Below are positions 1-5,976 of a stretch of DNA of 6,014 nt, piece after piece. Below the pieces are notes generated by a model. It did not search any database. It saw only the letters and a list, made by a program, of their open reading frames with translations, and was not told the DNA's origin. How positions within the stretch are numbered: the stretch's first letter is position 1; each line of letters opens with the position of its first letter. The stretch comes from Dehalococcoidia bacterium (GTDB lineage: Bacteria; Chloroflexota; Dehalococcoidia; UBA2979): contig JASLOV010000309.1 in the NCBI GenBank assembly GCA_030745285.1, forward strand, positions 1-6,014, given 5' to 3'. Both the position numbers and the translations under genes were made by a program.

Positions 1-1
1 C

Positions 2-388
2 GAGGGCATCGGCGACCACGGCTGCGAGTACATGACCGAAGGCGTGGTCGTCATCCTGGGCGAGGCCGGCCGCAACTTCGGCGCCGGGATGTCGAACGGC
101 GTCGCCTTCGTCTACGACGAGCGCGGCGACTTCCGCAGTCGCGTCAACCAGGAACTGGTCGGGCTGGAGCAGGTGACGGAGCCCGAGGATATCGAGCTGC
201 TGGAGACGTTGATCACGCGCCACCGCGAGCTGACCGGTTCCGAGCGGGCCTCGCACATTCTGCGTAGCTGGCGACTCTCGCTGCCGAAGTTCTGGAAGGC
301 CGCGCCGAAGTTTGCCGCCAGCGAGTCCGGCGCGATGACCGTCGCGCGACGGCACCTGGAGAGCCTGAAGGCCCTGGCGCCGGTCTAG
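2..388 (+). CDS. gltB: Glutamate synthase large subunit, C-terminal end (partial)
   Basis: This is the last 128 codons of an open frame that enters from the left edge (first complete codon at base 2) and ends at TAG 386-388. The residues GIGDHGCEYM followed by a TEGVVVILG stretch and GRNFGAGMSNGVAFVYD are the hallmark of the C-terminal GXGXG beta-helix domain of the glutamate synthase alpha subunit. In the family, the large subunit takes ammonia from glutamine and transfers it to 2-oxoglutarate, giving two glutamates; the reaction occurs in the cytoplasm together with the GltD small subunit in bacterial NADPH-dependent enzymes. The segment ends with the usual helical region (ELTGSERASHILRSW) and then a tail (LPKFWKAAPKF) that loosely replaces the common LPKFVKVMPRDY motif. 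An internal ATG at 32 is not a real start, because the conserved motif already begins upstream of it. No gltD is seen downstream; the next gene is convergent. The catalytic N-terminal amidotransferase and FMN domains lie outside the window. Confidence 0.93.
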   Translation, partial: EGIGDHGCEYMTEGVVVILGEAGRNFGAGMSNGVAFVYDERGDFRSRVNQELVGLEQVTEPEDIELLETLITRHRELTGSERASHILRSWRLSLPKFWKAAPKFAASESGAMTVARRHLESLKALAPV

Positions 389-395
389 GGTCGCG

Positions 396-413
396 CGGCC
401 GTCACCCCGGCCG
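396..413. terminator. Possible shared hairpin between convergent genes
   Basis: CGGCCG at 396-401 and CGGCCG at 408-413 can pair across a six-base loop (TCACCC). The resulting all-GC stem sits in the 27-base gap between the gltB stop and the stop of the permease on the other strand. The position suits a bidirectional terminator. Neither side has a real T run, so a classic intrinsic terminator is not shown. The same bases can also be read as a direct repeat of CGGCCGTC. Confidence 0.35.
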
Positions 414-415
414 TC

Positions 416-3400
416 TTACTCGTACCGCAGCGCCTCGGCGGGCACGACCCGCGAGGCGGACCGCGCCGGCACCAGCGTCATCAGCGAGCTCGCGCCGTAG
501 GCGATGCCGCTGATCACGGCGATGCGGACCCAGGGCACCTGGAAGTCGATCTCGGCGCCCTCCGTGAAGTCGGGGCTGGTCAGCAGATTGAATGAGAGCG
601 CCGTGCCCAGTAACAGCCCCATGACGATGCCGGTGAGCGCGATGAACGAGGACTCCATGAAGAACGAGAGTCCGATCAGCCGTCGCGTGTAGCCGATCGC
701 ACGCAGGACGCCGACCTGTTGCCGTCGCTCCACGACGGTGCGAAACGCGATCACGCCCAGAGCGGCGATGCCGACGACCAGGCCCAGCCCCATGAAGCTC
801 TCGAAGAGCAACTGGAAGCCGGTCGACTGGCGGGTGATGTCATCGATCGCTTCCGTGATTGACTCCGCCTGTATGCCGCGTTCGAGCAGCGTCGACTCGA
901 TGTCGCGGGCGAGCGCCACCGAAGCCTCCTTGGAGCCCGCGCCCGGCGTCTGCACGAGGAAGACCTCGAGATCGCCGCCGCCGAAGAACTCCTCGACCGT
1001 CGAGCGGGCCGTATACACCGCAAAGAGTTGTGTGAGCACGCCCGTGACCTGCGGTTCGAGCACCCCGATCACCTGCACCTCCAACGTGGCGCCGCCGCCC
1101 GCCCTGAGGGTGACCGGGATCGGCTGCCAGGGGCCGGCCGCAAGGTCGTCGGCCGACACCGGCAGTTCGAAGCGGCCGCCCGGCGGACCACCGAACGGCC
1201 CCTCCTGCCGGAAGCGGGAGGCGTCGATCAGAGCAGCGGTCGGGTCGGTGCGCAGCGCCTCGAAGACGGCGGCGTCGCTCTCGTAACCGGCGGCGCGGAA
1301 CTGCAGCGGGATCTCAGCCAGGCGCAGGAACTCGTCGTCGACGCCCTGGACCACGTAGCGGTGGAACTCGCCGGCGCCATCGGCCCGCATCTGCGGGAAG
1401 GCTGAGACCATCGTGCCGACGCCGCCGATGGTGGCGTCGACGTCGTACCCCTCGGCCTTGAGTGCGGCCCGCAGGTCCGGGACGCGGTTGGAGGCATTGC
1501 CGGTGGCGACGACATCGAAGCCGGCGCTGGCCTCCGCGCCGAGGAAGAGCTGCGTGAAGTTGAAGTTCAGCGTGGCCATCACCACCAGGCTGAAGACCAC
1601 CAGCGTGAACATCGCCAGCGTCAGCGCCGTGCGGGTCTTCGCCGCCAGCGGGTAGGCGATGGCCGTGCGGACGGCGGGCGCGATGCCGCCAAGCACGCGG
1701 CCGAAGACGCCGAGCAAGCCGAGCAGCACGCTGGCGTTGAAGATCACGACCAACGTCGCGGCGGCGGTGATCGAGATGCCGCTGACGAAGAACATCTCGA
1801 TGTTGCCCTCGAGCTCCAGCGGCCTCGGCAGGCCAACCGTGCGGAAGACGCCATCGATCGGGTCGAGGCCGCGGCCGGCGTTGACGTCCGTGAAGAGCGA
1901 GAAGGGCAGGGGGAGCAGCCAGTACCAGACGAGCGCCAGCCCGGCGATGGTGAAGGCGAGGCGCGACGCGGCCCCGAAGTAGATGGCGAGCATCGCGGCG
2001 GCGAGCACCGCCAGGGTCGTCCCGCCGGTGTAGGCAAACATCTTGCCCTGGAACCAGCCGCCGGTCGGGATGGCGTCGGACGATGTCCAGCCGCTCAGGT
2101 ACACCAGCAGCAGCCCCCCGAGCAGCATCAGCACGGCCCAGCCGCCAGCGTTGCGATGGCTGGCGGCCCAGCTGCGGCTGCGCAGCAGCGCCCACGTGAC
2201 CGGGGCCATCAGTGCGGCGACGGTGAAAGCCACCCACCAGTAGGCATAGAGCAGCGTCGAGAGCACGCGACGGGCCTCTGCGGGGTCTCGACGGGCGGCC
2301 CGCCATGCGGCCAGCACCAGGGGGATGATGGGAAGCAGTATCCAGAAGAGCAGCGTCGACGCGTGGCGGATGCCAGGACGGCTGTGACGCAGGCTGGCTG
2401 CGCGCCGCGCTCCGAAGACGAACCAGCCGACGAGCAGCGCGAGCGCGATCAGACCCGCCCCGTACGTCGCCAGTCCGACCAGGAAGAGCTGGAATCCGGC
2501 CACGGACCAGATCGTGGCGAGCGCGACCCAGACGATCATCCAGAGCGCGCCGGCCCCGGCCTTCGCCAGCCCGCCGATGGAGCGGTCGGCGCCCTGCAAC
2601 GGCTGCGGCTCCGGCAGGTCGCGGATCGCTCGCACGATGTTGAGGTTGGCCGCCCGCCACGAGGAGAAGATGACCGTGACGAACGTCAGCACGACGCCCA
2701 GCGAGTAGGCGACGAGGAAGCCCTGCCAGTTGAAGTGGAAGGCGATCGCGAGGCCGACCTCGCTGAAGATGCGCCCCAGCACGAAGATAAGCACCCAGGC
2801 CACGCCGAGCCCGAGCAACGCGCCGACCGCGGCGGAGCCGACGTTGTATGCCATGCCTTCGGCCAGGAACGACTCCGTCAGATGCAGACGGTTCATGCCG
2901 ACGGCGCGCGCCATGCCCATCTCCGAGCGGCGTTCCGCGGCGAGCATGATGAAGATCAGGAAGATCAGCATCACGCCTGCTGCGATCGAGAAGAGCCCGA
3001 AGACAAGGAAGATCGTAACAAACACGGAGCCGATCAGCTCGCCGAAGCCGACGATCTGCTTCTTGGTCAGCACCACGTCCGCCCGAGCCTGCGGGTGGGC
3101 GGCGATGAAGTCGTCGAGGCGGTCTTCGACGCTGTCGCTCAGTTCGAGCGTGTCGCGGATACCACCTCGACTCGATACCGCGATGAAGGTGACGCCCTCC
3201 GGCTGACCGATGATGCGGCGAGCGCTCTCGATGTTGAGGGCGAGCCCGCCGAAGCGTTCCTCCGGGGACGCCGCCGCGGAGGTGACGGACGTGTCACGCA
3301 CGACGCCGATCACCTCGATCTCGTGCGGCTGATTCTCGAAGAACACCGTCACGTGGTCCCCGGCGCCCGCGTCAAGCGCAGCGGCGAGTTGCTCGGTGAT

Positions 3401-3982
3401 GTACGCGCGGTTGCCGGTGAGCGCTGTGGCCGGGACCGCCGTGCCGCCCGGTGTACGCAGCCCTCCGAAGCTGGCGACGCTCTCCGGGTCGATGCCGACG
3501 AACTGTGCGCGTGGCTCGGAGAGGCGTGCTGCCTCGTTCAACACGGGAAGCGTCTTCAGCACGATCCCGGTGATGCCGTCGATGTCTGCGTCGTTGGCGA
3601 ACTGCGCGCGAAGATCGGCCAGGAAGCTGTCCGGCAGCACGTCGTCGGCGATCGCGCCGGGGCCGCTCGGCCCAACCAGGCCACCGTCGTCGGTGCCGAT
3701 GATGAAGTCGACCTCCTCGAACGAGCGGTAGATCTCGTTCGTGATCGAGTAGCCGACGGTGTCCCCGGTGGCGAAAGCGGCGCTGATGATCAGCGTCGAG
3801 AGCATCAGGCCGACGACGATCAGCGTCGTCTGCGCCCGCCGTCGCACCACGTTGCGCAACCCCATGCGCACCAGCAGCGGGTTGCGCCAGGCCACCCAGC
3901 CGAGCATGGCGAAGGCGCCGCCGAGCAGCGCCAGCAGCCCGACCAGGATGCTCGTCAGCGCGATGCCGAAGAGGTCGTCCAC
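416..3982 (-). CDS. FtsX/MacB-type ABC transporter permease, fused double unit
   Basis: This 1188-residue membrane protein is the permease partner of the ATPase just upstream. Two FtsX-like units are fused in one chain. Unit 1 has an N-terminal helix at about 6-30, a second helix at about 51-72, a large extracytoplasmic domain to about 310, then helices near 313-347, 380-405 and 421-443. Unit 2 has a helix at about 786-807, an extracytoplasmic domain to about 1055, then helices near 1056-1084, 1105-1130 and 1152-1175. Each unit carries the cytoplasmic signature that contacts the ATPase: AAERRSEMGMARAVGM (348-363) and VVERRQQVGVLRAIGY (1083-1098). Between the units, about 478-765 is an extra block of roughly eight hydrophobic segments. 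Families of this kind export or extract lipoproteins, peptides or lipophilic compounds by mechanotransmission; the substrate here is unknown. The start is GTG at 3982-3980, one base after the ATPase stop, which implies translational coupling. The later ATG codons would cut into the first helix. No HlyD-type adaptor gene is adjacent. Confidence 0.94.
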   Translation of the reverse strand: MDDLFGIALTSILVGLLALLGGAFAMLGWVAWRNPLLVRMGLRNVVRRRAQTTLIVVGLMLSTLIISAAFATGDTVGYSITNEIYRSFEEVDFIIGTDDGGLVGPSGPGAIADDVLPDSFLADLRAQFANDADIDGITGIVLKTLPVLNEAARLSEPRAQFVGIDPESVASFGGLRTPGGTAVPATALTGNRAYITEQLAAALDAGAGDHVTVFFENQPHEIEVIGVVRDTSVTSAAASPEERFGGLALNIESARRIIGQPEGVTFIAVSSRGGIRDTLELSDSVEDRLDDFIAAHPQARADVVLTKKQIVGFGELIGSVFVTIFLVFGLFSIAAGVMLIFLIFIMLAAERRSEMGMARAVGMNRLHLTESFLAEGMAYNVGSAAVGALLGLGVAWVLIFVLGRIFSEVGLAIAFHFNWQGFLVAYSLGVVLTFVTVIFSSWRAANLNIVRAIRDLPEPQPLQGADRSIGGLAKAGAGALWMIVWVALATIWSVAGFQLFLVGLATYGAGLIALALLVGWFVFGARRAASLRHSRPGIRHASTLLFWILLPIIPLVLAAWRAARRDPAEARRVLSTLLYAYWWVAFTVAALMAPVTWALLRSRSWAASHRNAGGWAVLMLLGGLLLVYLSGWTSSDAIPTGGWFQGKMFAYTGGTTLAVLAAAMLAIYFGAASRLAFTIAGLALVWYWLLPLPFSLFTDVNAGRGLDPIDGVFRTVGLPRPLELEGNIEMFFVSGISITAAATLVVIFNASVLLGLLGVFGRVLGGIAPAVRTAIAYPLAAKTRTALTLAMFTLVVFSLVVMATLNFNFTQLFLGAEASAGFDVVATGNASNRVPDLRAALKAEGYDVDATIGGVGTMVSAFPQMRADGAGEFHRYVVQGVDDEFLRLAEIPLQFRAAGYESDAAVFEALRTDPTAALIDASRFRQEGPFGGPPGGRFELPVSADDLAAGPWQPIPVTLRAGGGATLEVQVIGVLEPQVTGVLTQLFAVYTARSTVEEFFGGGDLEVFLVQTPGAGSKEASVALARDIESTLLERGIQAESITEAIDDITRQSTGFQLLFESFMGLGLVVGIAALGVIAFRTVVERRQQVGVLRAIGYTRRLIGLSFFMESSFIALTGIVMGLLLGTALSFNLLTSPDFTEGAEIDFQVPWVRIAVISGIAYGASSLMTLVPARSASRVVPAEALRYE

Positions 3983-3983
3983 C

Positions 3984-4697
3984 TCAGCTGGTCCCGGGGC
4001 TCGCCCCGCCGCCGGCCTGTTCGCGCTCGATCAGGCCGTCCCGCATGAAGATCGTGCGGTGACAGCGAGCGGCGACCTCGGAGTCGTGGGAGACGATCAG
4101 GAACGTCTGGCTGTTCTGGTGGTTCAGTTCCTCCATCAGCGTCATCACCTCGTCCGCGGTCTGCGAGTCCAGGTCGCCGGTCGGCTCGTCCGCCCAGACG
4201 ATCGCCGGGTCGTTCACCAGCGCTCGGGCGATCGTGACGCGCTGGCGCTGGCCGCCAGAGAGCTCCGACGGCCGGTGCTTCGACCACTCCGTCAGGCCGA
4301 CGCGGTCGAGCGAGGCATTCGCCCGTTCGCGTGACTCGGTGGCGGATGTCCCGGAGACCAGTAGCGGCAGCTCGACATTCTCGATGGCGGAAAGTACCGG
4401 GAGCAGGTTGTAGAACTGGAAGATGAAGCCCATGCGCTGCGCCCGGTAGGCGGTCCTAGTGTCGTCATCGAGGGTGTTGAGGTCGGTGCCTTCGATCGTG
4501 ACCCGGCCCGCCGACGGCTCATCGATACCGGAGAGACAGTTGAGCAGCGTCGTCTTGCCGCAGCCGGACGGGCCCATGATCGCGACCATCTCGCCGCGCC
4601 CGACGCTCATGTCGACGCCGCGCAGCGCCTCCACCCGCACCGCGCCAGTGTCGTACACCTTCTCAAGCGCCGAAGCCTCGATGATCGCGTCCGCCAT
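3984..4697 (-). CDS. ABC transporter ATP-binding protein, LolD/MacB type
   Basis: This 237-residue cytoplasmic ATPase powers the fused FtsX-type permease encoded immediately downstream. All nucleotide-binding motifs are intact: Walker A GPSGCGKTT (42-50), Q-loop glutamine 94 in FIFQFYNLLP, signature LSGGQRQR (146-153), Walker B AIVWADEP (165-172) with the catalytic glutamate 171, D-loop GDLDSQTA, and switch histidine 204 in VSHD. The FQFYNLLP segment, the length and the ADEPTGDLDS run are typical of the LolD/MacB/DevA group. The ATG at 4697-4695 is chosen because GGAGG lies five bases upstream and the protein then begins, as in relatives, about ten residues before the first strand. The frame stays open to GTG 4757 and ATG 4733, but those starts would place the inverted repeat at 4711-4732 inside the coding sequence. 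As a free-standing ATPase with a long two-unit permease it should act as a homodimer. The substrate is not evident, so no gene name is given. Confidence 0.95.
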   Translation of the reverse strand: MADAIIEASALEKVYDTGAVRVEALRGVDMSVGRGEMVAIMGPSGCGKTTLLNCLSGIDEPSAGRVTIEGTDLNTLDDDTRTAYRAQRMGFIFQFYNLLPVLSAIENVELPLLVSGTSATESRERANASLDRVGLTEWSKHRPSELSGGQRQRVTIARALVNDPAIVWADEPTGDLDSQTADEVMTLMEELNHQNSQTFLIVSHDSEVAARCHRTIFMRDGLIEREQAGGGASPGTS

Positions 4698-4702
4698 GCG
4701 GT

Positions 4703-4707
4703 CCTCC
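4703..4707 (-). promoter_or_regulatory. Ribosome binding site deciding the ATPase start
   Basis: The - strand reads GGAGG here, five bases before the ATG at 4697-4695. This is a strong Shine-Dalgarno match at normal spacing, and it is the main reason for preferring this start over the upstream in-frame GTG (4757) and ATG (4733). Confidence 0.8.
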
Positions 4708-4710
4708 GAC

Positions 4711-4732
4711 TGCCCGACCTCATCGTCGGGCA
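4711..4732. promoter_or_regulatory. Perfect 8+8 inverted repeat upstream of the ABC operon
   Basis: TGCCCGAC at 4711-4718 and GTCGGGCA at 4725-4732 are exact reverse complements separated by six bases. Read on the - strand, the repeat ends three bases before the GGAGG ribosome binding site of the ATPase gene. It could be a repressor operator of ordinary size (22 bp) for the exporter operon, or an mRNA hairpin beside the ribosome site. The sequence does not decide between these, and no dedicated regulator gene is adjacent. Confidence 0.5.
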
Positions 4733-4780
4733 TCCACTGGTGGGGGCAAGGGTGCACGGCACCGTGGAGGGCCTGAGCCG

Positions 4781-4786
4781 TACAAT
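4781..4786 (+). promoter_or_regulatory. Candidate -10 box for the small membrane protein gene
   Basis: TACAAT matches the sigma-70 -10 consensus at five of six positions, and it stands out in a GC-rich gap. Transcription would begin near 4793, just upstream of a GGAG at 4795-4798 and the GTG start at 4808. No recognisable -35 element is found at 16-18 bases upstream, so the promoter is tentative. Confidence 0.35.
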
Positions 4787-4807
4787 GTGGGCACGGAGCG
4801 GTCGTTC

Positions 4808-5026
4808 GTGACCCGCTGCTCTCATTCTTTCACGCGGAGGTCGACGACGATAGTTCCGGGGGTGGTTCTCGTCATCGTCGGCACGATCTTCCTGCTCGGA
4901 TCACTCGGGGTGATCGACCAGGGGGTGCGCGAACTCTGGCCGCTGATCCCGATTGAGGTCGGCCTGCTGATCATCTATCGGCGCGCCGGGCGAGCGGTCC
5001 GCGGCCGTCGCGACCAGACGCCCTAG
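4808..5026 (+). CDS. Small two-helix membrane protein, LiaF-TM-like
   Basis: This is a predicted 72-residue inner-membrane protein of unknown function. It has a short basic N-terminus (TRRSTT), a first hydrophobic segment of about 20 residues (IVPGVVLVIVGTIFLLGSLG), a short polar turn (VIDQGVREL), a second segment beginning LWPLIPIEVGLLIIY, and a strongly basic tail (RRAGRAVRGRRDQTP). The pattern GVVLVIVGTIFLLGSLG ... LWPLIPIEVGLL resembles the paired-helix membrane module found at the N-terminus of LiaF-like and DUF5668-type proteins; the soluble domain of LiaF is absent. Start choice is uncertain. GTG 4808 has a GGAG nine bases upstream and lies downstream of the TACAAT box; GTG 4787 is also in frame, but it overlaps the end of that box and has no well-placed ribosome site. 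The gene is divergent from the exporter operon and convergent with the acetyltransferase, so it stands alone. The hydrophobic pattern argues that it is a genuine gene despite its size. Confidence 0.65.
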   Translation: MTRCSHSFTRRSTTIVPGVVLVIVGTIFLLGSLGVIDQGVRELWPLIPIEVGLLIIYRRAGRAVRGRRDQTP

Positions 5027-5039
5027 CACCCACCCGCAG

Positions 5040-5510
5040 TCACACCCTCAGCACGCCCGGTGGGCCGGGCAGCGTCGCAGCCATCGTCAGGCACGACTCC
5101 GGGCACGCGCCCTGGAACTCCGCAGACTGCTGCACGGACCGCGGTACGTCTTCAAGCTCGATGACGGCGAAGCCGAAGCGCGGGAAGAACCGCTCCGCGC
5201 CGTCGGTGCGCAGGTAGAGTCGATGCTGCCCCGCCGACCTCGCGTCCAGCAGCGCTCGCTCCACGAGCCGCAGCCCGATCTGTTGCCCGTGCAGTTCCGC
5301 GGCGACGACCACCGACCGCACGAGCGCCGCGTCGCCGTACGGCTCGCGTCCAGCCGCGCCGCCGACGGCACCGTCGCACTCCGCGACCACGAAGTGGGCG
5401 AAGTGGTCGGCGACGCCCTCGAGCGGCAGATCGGCTGCCTCGAGCAGTCTCTCGACGGCCGGCCGGTCCTCGGGGCGGGCGGGGCGGATGGCGGTTGCTG
5501 GAGCTGACAT
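5040..5510 (-). CDS. arsN2: GNAT N-acetyltransferase, arsenic-resistance ArsN2 type
   Basis: This is a 156-residue cytoplasmic GNAT-fold protein. From the N-terminus it shows the beta-1/helix-1 segment IRPARPEDRPAVERLLEAADLP (residues 8-29), the strand HFVVAECDGAVGGAAG, the ArsN2-like EPYGDAALVRSVVV (56-69) leading into the acetyl-CoA loop, LYLRTDGAERFFPRFGF (98-114), and a C-terminal region with DVPRSVQQSAEFQGACPESC (121-140). The EPYGDAALVRS, LYL-T-AE-FF-R-GF and VP-S---EF---CP motifs together are, from memory of the family, characteristic of ArsN2 rather than generic GNATs. ArsN1 relatives acetylate arsinothricin and phosphinothricin; the ArsN2 substrate is less certain. The acetyl-CoA loop reads HGQQIG, so the expected R/Q and first glycine of R/Q-x-x-G-x-G/A are both substituted. 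The ATG at 5510-5508 is preferred: upstream in-frame starts to 5663 would run through the divergent promoter and into the regulator gene. The gene is divergent from the PadR gene, sharing its control region. Confidence 0.85.
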   Translation of the reverse strand: MSAPATAIRPARPEDRPAVERLLEAADLPLEGVADHFAHFVVAECDGAVGGAAGREPYGDAALVRSVVVAAELHGQQIGLRLVERALLDARSAGQHRLYLRTDGAERFFPRFGFAVIELEDVPRSVQQSAEFQGACPESCLTMAATLPGPPGVLRV

Positions 5511-5538
5511 CGGCGGTACCCGCTTGACGGTCGACCAC

Positions 5539-5567
5539 TTGACGGATGCAGTCGACTGTGGAATCTT
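5539..5567 (+). promoter_or_regulatory. Predicted promoter of the PadR gene
   Basis: TTGACG at 5539-5544 matches the -35 consensus at five of six positions. A 17-base spacer leads to AATCTT at 5562-5567, a weak -10 that is helped by TG at 5559-5560 (extended -10 form). Transcription would start around 5574, inside the palindrome at 5572-5585. A protein bound there could therefore block initiation. A second CTTGACGG lies 15 bases upstream (5523-5530). Confidence 0.5.
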
Positions 5568-5568
5568 A
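5563..5568 (-). promoter_or_regulatory. Candidate -10 box for arsN2
   Basis: Read on the - strand this is TAAGAT, a four-of-six match to the -10 consensus. It is about 53 bases from the arsN2 ATG. The region where its -35 would lie covers the 5572-5585 palindrome and has no good TTGACA match. If real, the promoter overlaps the divergent one and would be controlled by the same site. Confidence 0.3.
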
Positions 5569-5571
5569 CGT

Positions 5572-5585
5572 CCTGATATATCAGG
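5572..5585. promoter_or_regulatory. 14-bp perfect palindrome, candidate PadR operator
   Basis: CCTGATATATCAGG is its own reverse complement. Its AT-rich core stands out in a GC-rich stretch. It lies 13 bases before the PadR start codon, over the expected transcription start of padR and upstream of the candidate arsN2 -10 box. Placement and symmetry fit a binding site for the dimeric PadR regulator, giving autoregulation and joint control of arsN2. Which protein binds is inferred, not shown. Confidence 0.65.
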
Positions 5586-5589
5586 TAGC

Positions 5590-5594
5590 GAGGT
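5590..5594 (+). promoter_or_regulatory. Ribosome binding site deciding the PadR start
   Basis: GAGGT sits four bases before the ATG at 5599-5601. It supports that start over the in-frame ATG at 5488, which would precede both the promoter and the palindrome. Confidence 0.65.
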
Positions 5595-5598
5595 ATCG

Positions 5599-5976
5599 AT
5601 GCAACTCGATTCGCCCGAGTACTGGGACCAGAACGTGCGCCGCTCGATCTCCCGGCTCTTCATCCTCTCGGCACTGGCCGGGCGGCCGATGCATGGTTAC
5701 GAGCTGACGCAGGCGGTGGCGGAGGGCTCCGGCAACTGCTGCGCCCCCAGCGACGCCGCGATCTACCCGGCGATCCGGGACCTGAGTGAAGGCGGCTTTA
5801 TCACCTGCGAGGCCGTCTCACAAGGGGCGCGGCAGAGGAACGTCTGCACGCTGACGGATCGCGGGTTTGATGCACTGAGCGCCGCGACCGAGGCGTGGGG
5901 CAACGTGCTCCCGCACCTCGCGCGGGTGATCGACGAGACAGAGGCGGAGACGCGCAAGCGAAGGGCACTGGCATGA
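5599..5976 (+). CDS. PadR-family transcriptional regulator with vicinal cysteines
   Basis: This is a 125-residue winged-helix DNA-binding protein that should act as a dimer. The PadR core is clear: LFILSALAGRPMHGYELTQ (20-38), the recognition helix region SDAAIYPAIRDLSEGGFIT (51-69), and the wing ending NVCTLTDRGFDAL (81-93). The C-terminal dimerisation helix is short (about 95-125), as in small PadR-s1 members. Cysteines 47 and 48 form a CC pair just before the recognition helix, with further cysteines at 70 and 83 in the two strands of the wing. Four cysteines in so small a cytoplasmic protein suggest a thiol-based sensor. Together with the divergent ArsN2-type gene this points to arsenite or a related thiophilic ion, though this is inference. 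The start at ATG 5599 is supported by GAGGT four bases upstream. The stop overlaps the next start codon (ATGA at 5973-5976), so regulator and downstream gene are probably co-translated. A palindrome 13 bases upstream suggests autorepression. Confidence 0.92.
   Translation: MQLDSPEYWDQNVRRSISRLFILSALAGRPMHGYELTQAVAEGSGNCCAPSDAAIYPAIRDLSEGGFITCEAVSQGARQRNVCTLTDRGFDALSAATEAWGNVLPHLARVIDETEAETRKRRALA

Noticed and set aside
1314..2660. 448-codon - strand frame inside the permease gene
   Set aside because: It is an out-of-frame shadow rich in R, A, G and P. The permease frame carries continuous transmembrane and FtsX signatures across the same bases, and there is no sign of a frameshift.
2156..4048. 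Long + strand open frame of 630 codons opposite the permease gene
   Set aside because: It lies antisense to a clearly conserved membrane protein. Its product is dominated by D, R, E, H and Q residues, the usual artefact of GC-rich antisense reading, and it matches no recognisable domain.
5055..5070. Hairpin GCCCGG-TGGG-CCGGGC as a terminator for the small membrane protein gene
   Set aside because: The six-base stem is perfect, but it lies within the 3' coding end of arsN2 and is not followed by a T run. In GC-rich coding sequence such stems arise by chance.
5488..5598. N-terminal extension of the PadR protein to an ATG at 5488
   Set aside because: The PadR family begins close to the chosen ATG at 5599, which has a good ribosome site. 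The extension would be translated through the promoter and operator.
5511..5663. N-terminal extension of the acetyltransferase to an upstream ATG at 5663
   Set aside because: The extra 51 residues have no GNAT features and would cover the divergent promoter, the palindrome and the beginning of padR.
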